A DNA stretch of 9,006 bases from Treponema sp. UBA4328 (GTDB taxonomy: Bacteria; Spirochaetota; Spirochaetia; Treponematales; Treponemataceae), in NCBI GenBank assembly GCA_002394465.1, contig DGTU01000102.1:1-9006 (forward strand). The letters are read 5' to 3'. Within the stretch, counting starts at the first letter, position 1, and each line of letters opens with the position of its first letter. The notes beneath the pieces were generated by a model that was not told the origin of the DNA, did no database searches, and saw only the letters and a list, made by a program, of their open reading frames with translations. Shown here one piece after another: positions 5,839 to 9,006 of the stretch. A program made the translations under genes and the position numbers.

Positions 5839-6111
5839 ATGAAAATCAGACCATTGGGTGACAGAGTATTGCTTAAACAGGCTAAAGCTGAGACAAAGAC
5901 AGCTTCCGGCATCATTATTCCGGAAACAGCACAGGAAAAAACTCAGACTGCAACTGTTGAGGCTGTCGGACCTGGAACCGATGAGGATAAAATTACCGTA
6001 AAGGTCGGCGAAAAAGTCATGTATGACAAATATGCCGGAACTCAGGTAAAAATCGATGGTGAAGATTACCTTATCGTAAAGAACAGTGACATTATCGCTG
6101 TAATTGACTAA
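5839..6111 (+). CDS. groES: Co-chaperonin GroES (Hsp10)
   Basis: Forms the seven-membered lid of the GroEL folding chamber in the cytoplasm. Its 90 residues are slightly fewer than E. coli's 97. Family landmarks are IRPLGDRVLLK at the N-terminus (3-13), the mobile loop ETKTASGIIIP (18-28) whose Ile-Ile-Ile replaces the usual Ile-Val-Leu GroEL contact, VEAVGPG for the central hairpin, VGEKVMYDKYAG, and the C-terminal DYLIVKNSDIIAVI. The start follows TGGAGG at 7 nt. groEL does not follow: the next gene, recG, is on the opposite strand and its 3' end overlaps the last 20 bases of groES. Separated groES and groEL are, to my recollection, also found in T. pallidum. Expression is predicted from its own sigma-70 promoter in the divergent control region. 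Confidence 0.97.
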   Translation: MKIRPLGDRVLLKQAKAETKTASGIIIPETAQEKTQTATVEAVGPGTDEDKITVKVGEKVMYDKYAGTQVKIDGEDYLIVKNSDIIAVID

Positions 6112-8242
6112 GGCTTTCTATGGCATCTTTGCGGGATTCAGTCATGAGCGCTGAGTCCCGGATAATGTCAGCAATTTTGAACGTAAGTTCACCGCTCTGT
6201 GCCGTGCCCGTTATTTCTCCGGGACCGCGCAGTTTGAGGTCTTCTTCTGCAATCTTAAAGCCGTCTGTAGTTTCATGCAGGGCTTTCATTCTTGCAATTC
6301 CCGTTTCAGTTATTTCATTCCTGTATATCAGAAAACAGTAGGACTGGTCTTTTCCGCGTCCGACGCGTCCCCTCAGCTGGTGCAATGCCGCAAGTCCGAA
6401 CCTGTCGGCCTGTTCTATTACCATGCATGTTGCATTCGGTACATCTACTCCGACTTCTACAACTGTGGTTGCAACGAGAACCTTTATCCTGTCTTCTTTA
6501 AATTCAGTTAAAATTCTGTTCTGTTCGTTTTCTTCAATTTTTCCATGGATGAGTGCACAGGGAAAATCCGGATAAACCTGTTTTGAAAGGAAATCAAACA
6601 TTTCTTCTGCAGATTTTAATGCGCTCCCTGAAGAATAATCGCCGCCGTCAAGATTCTGTTCGATGGCAGGATAAACGAAATATGCCTGGTGCCCCTGCTT
6701 CAATTCTTTTCGTACGGCTTCATAGGCATTGCGTTCGTTTCCGCTTTTAACCAGATATGTCTTAACCGGTTGTCTTCCCTGAGGCATTGTCTTTATCGTA
6801 AGCACATCAAGGTCTCCGTAGAGTGTCTGAGCCAGTGTCTGAGGAATAGGGGTTGCGCTCATCATCAGAAGATCAGGTTCGCTCAGAAGGGGATGCATGC
6901 TTGTTCTTCCCTTGTCGATGACGGCACTTCTCTGCATGACTCCGAACCTGTGCTGTTCATCGATTACAACAAACGCAAGGTCATTATATATAACATTTCT
7001 TGAAAAAAGTGCATGAGTTCCGATTACGAGATTAACTTCGCCGCTTCTGAGGGCAGAAAGAAGATTATTGCGCCCTTTTGTATTTATATTTCCGGCAAGG
7101 AATGCGACGTTTACACCGAGAGGAGAAAGAAGCTTTGCTGCATTTTCTGCGTGCTGGCGTGCAAGAATTTCTGTCGGAGCCATAAACGCACACTGGCTTC
7201 CGCAGTCAATTACCCTCAGCGCGGCGAAAAATGCAGTAAGGGTTTTGCCGGAACCGACATCTCCCTGAAGAAGCGAGCGCATGTAAAAAGGTCTTCCCTG
7301 ATGGTCTCCGAGGGGCCGTGTCGGACTGTAGCTTCTGTCGATGTCATCGTTCAGCTGTGCAATGACGGCACGCTGATCATCCGTAAGGGCAAAATCAAGC
7401 CTTGAAAGCAGATGTTTCTGCCGCGGTGAAAGTGTTGTTATGAAATCTTCAAGCGAAACCTGTTTCTGAACTGACTGAATCTGTGACGGGTCAGCCGGAG
7501 GAAGTTTTCCGCGGTGGAAGAAGGAACGTTCGGCCATGATTCTGTGAAAATGAAAGAATTCTTCATATGCGAGCGTATTTCTTGCCTGTAATGCTTCCTG
7601 TATGGTTTCAGGCTGGTGTATGCACCTGAGTGCCTGTGATTTTGACATGAGGTTCCGGGATTCTATGATGTTATCCGGAAGTTCGTTTTCAATTCCGAGG
7701 GAATAATGTTTGAGGGCAGCGTCCATCGCTTTTGCAACGGCCTTCTGTGTCAGGCCTTCAGTCAGCGGATAAACAGGATAAACCCGGCTGCCGGGAACTG
7801 GCGTATCAGCGTATTCTTCAAGTGTTCCAGAATCAGCTATTTTTTCCGTTTCAAATGAGGTGGACTGGAGCTTAGAGTATTTGACTTCAAACCTTCCTGT
7901 GACGCTTATTATTGAGCCGGCCGGGCAGGATTTTTCCATGAAAGGACGGTTAAAGGCAACGAGTTCTGCCTGTGCGGTTCCGTCCGTTATAAGAATCTTG
8001 AGCGTTTTCATTCTGCCGAAGCCGAACCATTCATGTCCGGTAACGCGGGCTATCGTGTGGACTTTCGGGAAGAGTTCGAACTGATTGAGCGTTATCCTGC
8101 GGGTTCTGTCTTCCCAGTCACGCGGATAAAACTGGAGCAGGTCTCCGACAGTAAAAATGTTCAGTCTTGAAAAAACTGCTGCCGTTGCGGGACCTACGCC
8201 GGGAAGTGTTGAAATGGAATTGTTTATTTCGCTCAGTTTCAT
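6092..8242 (-). CDS. recG: ATP-dependent DNA helicase RecG
   Basis: RecG remodels stalled replication forks and branch-migrates Holliday junctions and R- or D-loops. The 716 residues compare with about 693 in E. coli. In order: a helical hairpin motif LPGVGPATAAVF near residue 13; the wedge/OB domain (~55-150) that grips the fork; Walker A GDVGSGKT (327-334); the APTEILARQH motif; Walker B DEQHRFG (D428-H431, the RecG form of DExH); MSATPIPQT (461-469); and motifs V and VI with VLVATTVVEVGVDVPNAT and QLRGRVGRG (622-630), followed by the RecG C-terminal LKLRGPGEITGTAQSG. All helicase motifs are intact. The start codon overlaps the yggT stop as ATGA, with no Shine-Dalgarno of its own, so translation is probably coupled. 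The 3' end runs 20 nt into groES from the opposite side. Confidence 0.98.
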   Translation of the reverse strand: MKLSEINNSISTLPGVGPATAAVFSRLNIFTVGDLLQFYPRDWEDRTRRITLNQFELFPKVHTIARVTGHEWFGFGRMKTLKILITDGTAQAELVAFNRPFMEKSCPAGSIISVTGRFEVKYSKLQSTSFETEKIADSGTLEEYADTPVPGSRVYPVYPLTEGLTQKAVAKAMDAALKHYSLGIENELPDNIIESRNLMSKSQALRCIHQPETIQEALQARNTLAYEEFFHFHRIMAERSFFHRGKLPPADPSQIQSVQKQVSLEDFITTLSPRQKHLLSRLDFALTDDQRAVIAQLNDDIDRSYSPTRPLGDHQGRPFYMRSLLQGDVGSGKTLTAFFAALRVIDCGSQCAFMAPTEILARQHAENAAKLLSPLGVNVAFLAGNINTKGRNNLLSALRSGEVNLVIGTHALFSRNVIYNDLAFVVIDEQHRFGVMQRSAVIDKGRTSMHPLLSEPDLLMMSATPIPQTLAQTLYGDLDVLTIKTMPQGRQPVKTYLVKSGNERNAYEAVRKELKQGHQAYFVYPAIEQNLDGGDYSSGSALKSAEEMFDFLSKQVYPDFPCALIHGKIEENEQNRILTEFKEDRIKVLVATTVVEVGVDVPNATCMVIEQADRFGLAALHQLRGRVGRGKDQSYCFLIYRNEITETGIARMKALHETTDGFKIAEEDLKLRGPGEITGTAQSGELTFKIADIIRDSALMTESRKDAIESLSQLQR

Positions 8243-8841
8243 ACAGGAATTGAAAACAGCAGGGAAGCCGTGAACGGAACCAGAAATTTGCTGAATGCGA
8301 TGTCTATGACGATAAGGACAACTGTGCAGATGATGAGCGCCGTTTTAAATGGAACACGGTTTGAGCCTGTAAAAATATTTGCAACACGGTATATAAAAGG
8401 CGTAAAAGAAGTGTCCAGGGCTGACCAGATCGGACTTTCAGGTGCATAAGGGTTTGAGAAGAGGAGAACAGCAAGCCTTACTATAAGAATTATAATTATT
8501 AACAGAAGGATTGAAGAGACAAGCTGCCATATTGCAAGGAAAAACTGTCCGAGTATAAAACCGAGCGTTATCTGTGAAGATGAGATGAGTCCTGTGATGA
8601 TAAAAGTTATGGTTATAAGGACACCCATTGCAAGTGCAGGTGACAGATCAAGCATTCCGATCCGTAATATACGGAAACGCCTGAAAAAATTCAGGTAAGG
8701 ATCACAGAGTGTTGAAAGAATTCTTCCCGGCATTGAATACTGTGCCTGCGGAAACCATGTAAAGATTATCCGGATAAAGCAGAGAATCGTATATACATAA
8801 AGTGCGCCTGAGATAATCCTTAAGATATGGTACTGTAACAT
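8239..8841 (-). CDS. YggT-family integral membrane protein, two tandem YggT domains
   Basis: A 200-residue inner-membrane protein. The first YggT unit covers about residues 5-90: RIIFTWFP, then DPYLNFFRRFRI and a DLSPALA segment that starts a membrane helix. The second covers about 110-195 and is more divergent: RLAVLLFSNPY, SFTPFIYRVANIF, VPFKTALI. Hydrophobic segments lie near 8-30, 67-90, 94-128 (long enough for one long or two short helices) and 165-190. YggT proteins are linked in other bacteria to envelope or division-related and osmotic phenotypes, but no molecular activity is settled. The start at 8841 is supported by GAGG 5 nt upstream. The gene follows an unidentified gene by 21 nt and overlaps recG by 4 nt, so the three probably form one leftward operon. 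Confidence 0.85.
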   Translation of the reverse strand: MLQYHILRIISGALYVYTILCFIRIIFTWFPQAQYSMPGRILSTLCDPYLNFFRRFRILRIGMLDLSPALAMGVLITITFIITGLISSSQITLGFILGQFFLAIWQLVSSILLLIIIILIVRLAVLLFSNPYAPESPIWSALDTSFTPFIYRVANIFTGSNRVPFKTALIICTVVLIVIDIAFSKFLVPFTASLLFSIPV

Positions 8842-8862
8842 AATAGCCTCATTTAATTATTT

Positions 8863-9006
8863 TCATACTGTCCATACGTCTTTTACAAACGGCTGGCTTT
8901 TGAGTGTATTCGTAAACTCCTGTGATGAAGGAGCCGTAAGCTGAGAATTTGCCTTGACGATATAAGTCGAATTCTCTGTCTCTATATGAAAATATACTGA
9001 ACAATT
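8863..9006 (-). CDS. C-terminal end of an unidentified protein (partial)
   Basis: An open frame enters from the right edge on the minus strand and ends at a TGA at 8865-8863, leaving 47 visible residues and no start codon. The fragment begins NCSVYFHIETENSTYIVKA and ends QPFVKDVWTV; it is polar, with likely beta strands and no transmembrane segment. I do not recognise the family. It is judged a real gene because the codons resemble those of its neighbours, the frame is open to the edge, and its stop lies 21 nt before yggT in the same direction, as in an operon. Confidence 0.6.
   Translation of the reverse strand, partial: NCSVYFHIETENSTYIVKANSQLTAPSSQEFTNTLKSQPFVKDVWTV

Noticed and set aside
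7013..7405. 130-codon open frame on the plus strand inside recG, and smaller ones at 6689-7003 and 6120-6341
   Set aside because: All are antisense to the conserved RecG helicase motifs, have no ribosome binding site and no recognisable domain.
1..9006. Mobile element, CRISPR array, toxin-antitoxin or defence system
   Set aside because: No transposase, integrase, repeat-spacer pattern, tRNA-flanked insertion or defence gene is visible; all large frames are housekeeping genes in the expected spirochaete context.

Overview
The window looks like a spirochaete chromosome, most likely a treponeme. Supporting points are a short-form alanyl-tRNA synthetase, a groES that stands apart from groEL, a small group-2 sigma-70 gene next to groES, and the linkage alaS / SurA-like protein / nusB, which matches my recollection of the Treponema pallidum gene order (from memory, not searched). 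Base composition is moderate in the genes and very AT-rich in the one large intergenic region. There are no insertion sequences, prophage genes, CRISPR arrays, tRNAs or rRNAs. Every codon-rich stretch is accounted for by nine genes, two of them cut by the window edges.

Layout. Bases 1-4711 (+ strand) form one tight gene train: the 3' part of alaS, an exported SurA-like chaperone, nusB, and a large TPR lipoprotein. Gaps inside the train are 55, 4 and about 14 nt. The train meets a minus-strand sigma factor gene tail to tail at 4708-4711. Bases 5548-5838 are a 291-bp divergent control region between the sigma gene (leftward) and groES (rightward). groES (5839-6111) then collides tail to tail with recG, sharing 20 coding bases. 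The right end is a leftward operon: an unidentified gene entering from the edge, a double YggT-family membrane protein, then recG.

The most interesting part is the 5548-5838 control region. Read leftward, it carries an almost perfect sigma-54 (-24/-12) promoter, with GG-N10-GC at the right distance from the sigma gene's ribosome binding site. Behind it lie nine A/T tracts repeated every ~10.4 bp, as in intrinsically curved DNA. Behind those are two similar inverted repeats (TGTCA-N3-TGACA type) whose centres are exactly 41 bp (about four helical turns) apart, at about -138 and -179. That is the layout of a sigma-54 promoter with upstream activator sites and a built-in bend. I infer a sigma cascade, RpoN plus an enhancer-binding protein driving an alternative sigma-70 factor. 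It would be analogous to the established RpoN-RpoS pathway of Borrelia but in a treponeme-like background. The same inverted repeats sit near -59 and -100 of the groES promoter, so one regulator could also touch the chaperonin gene, which has no CIRCE element.

The other genes are housekeeping: aminoacylation (alaS), envelope protein folding (SurA-like), rRNA antitermination (nusB), an envelope TPR lipoprotein, co-chaperonin (groES), branched-DNA remodelling (recG) and a membrane protein (YggT). No intrinsic terminator is visible on either strand, and both convergent gene pairs overlap.
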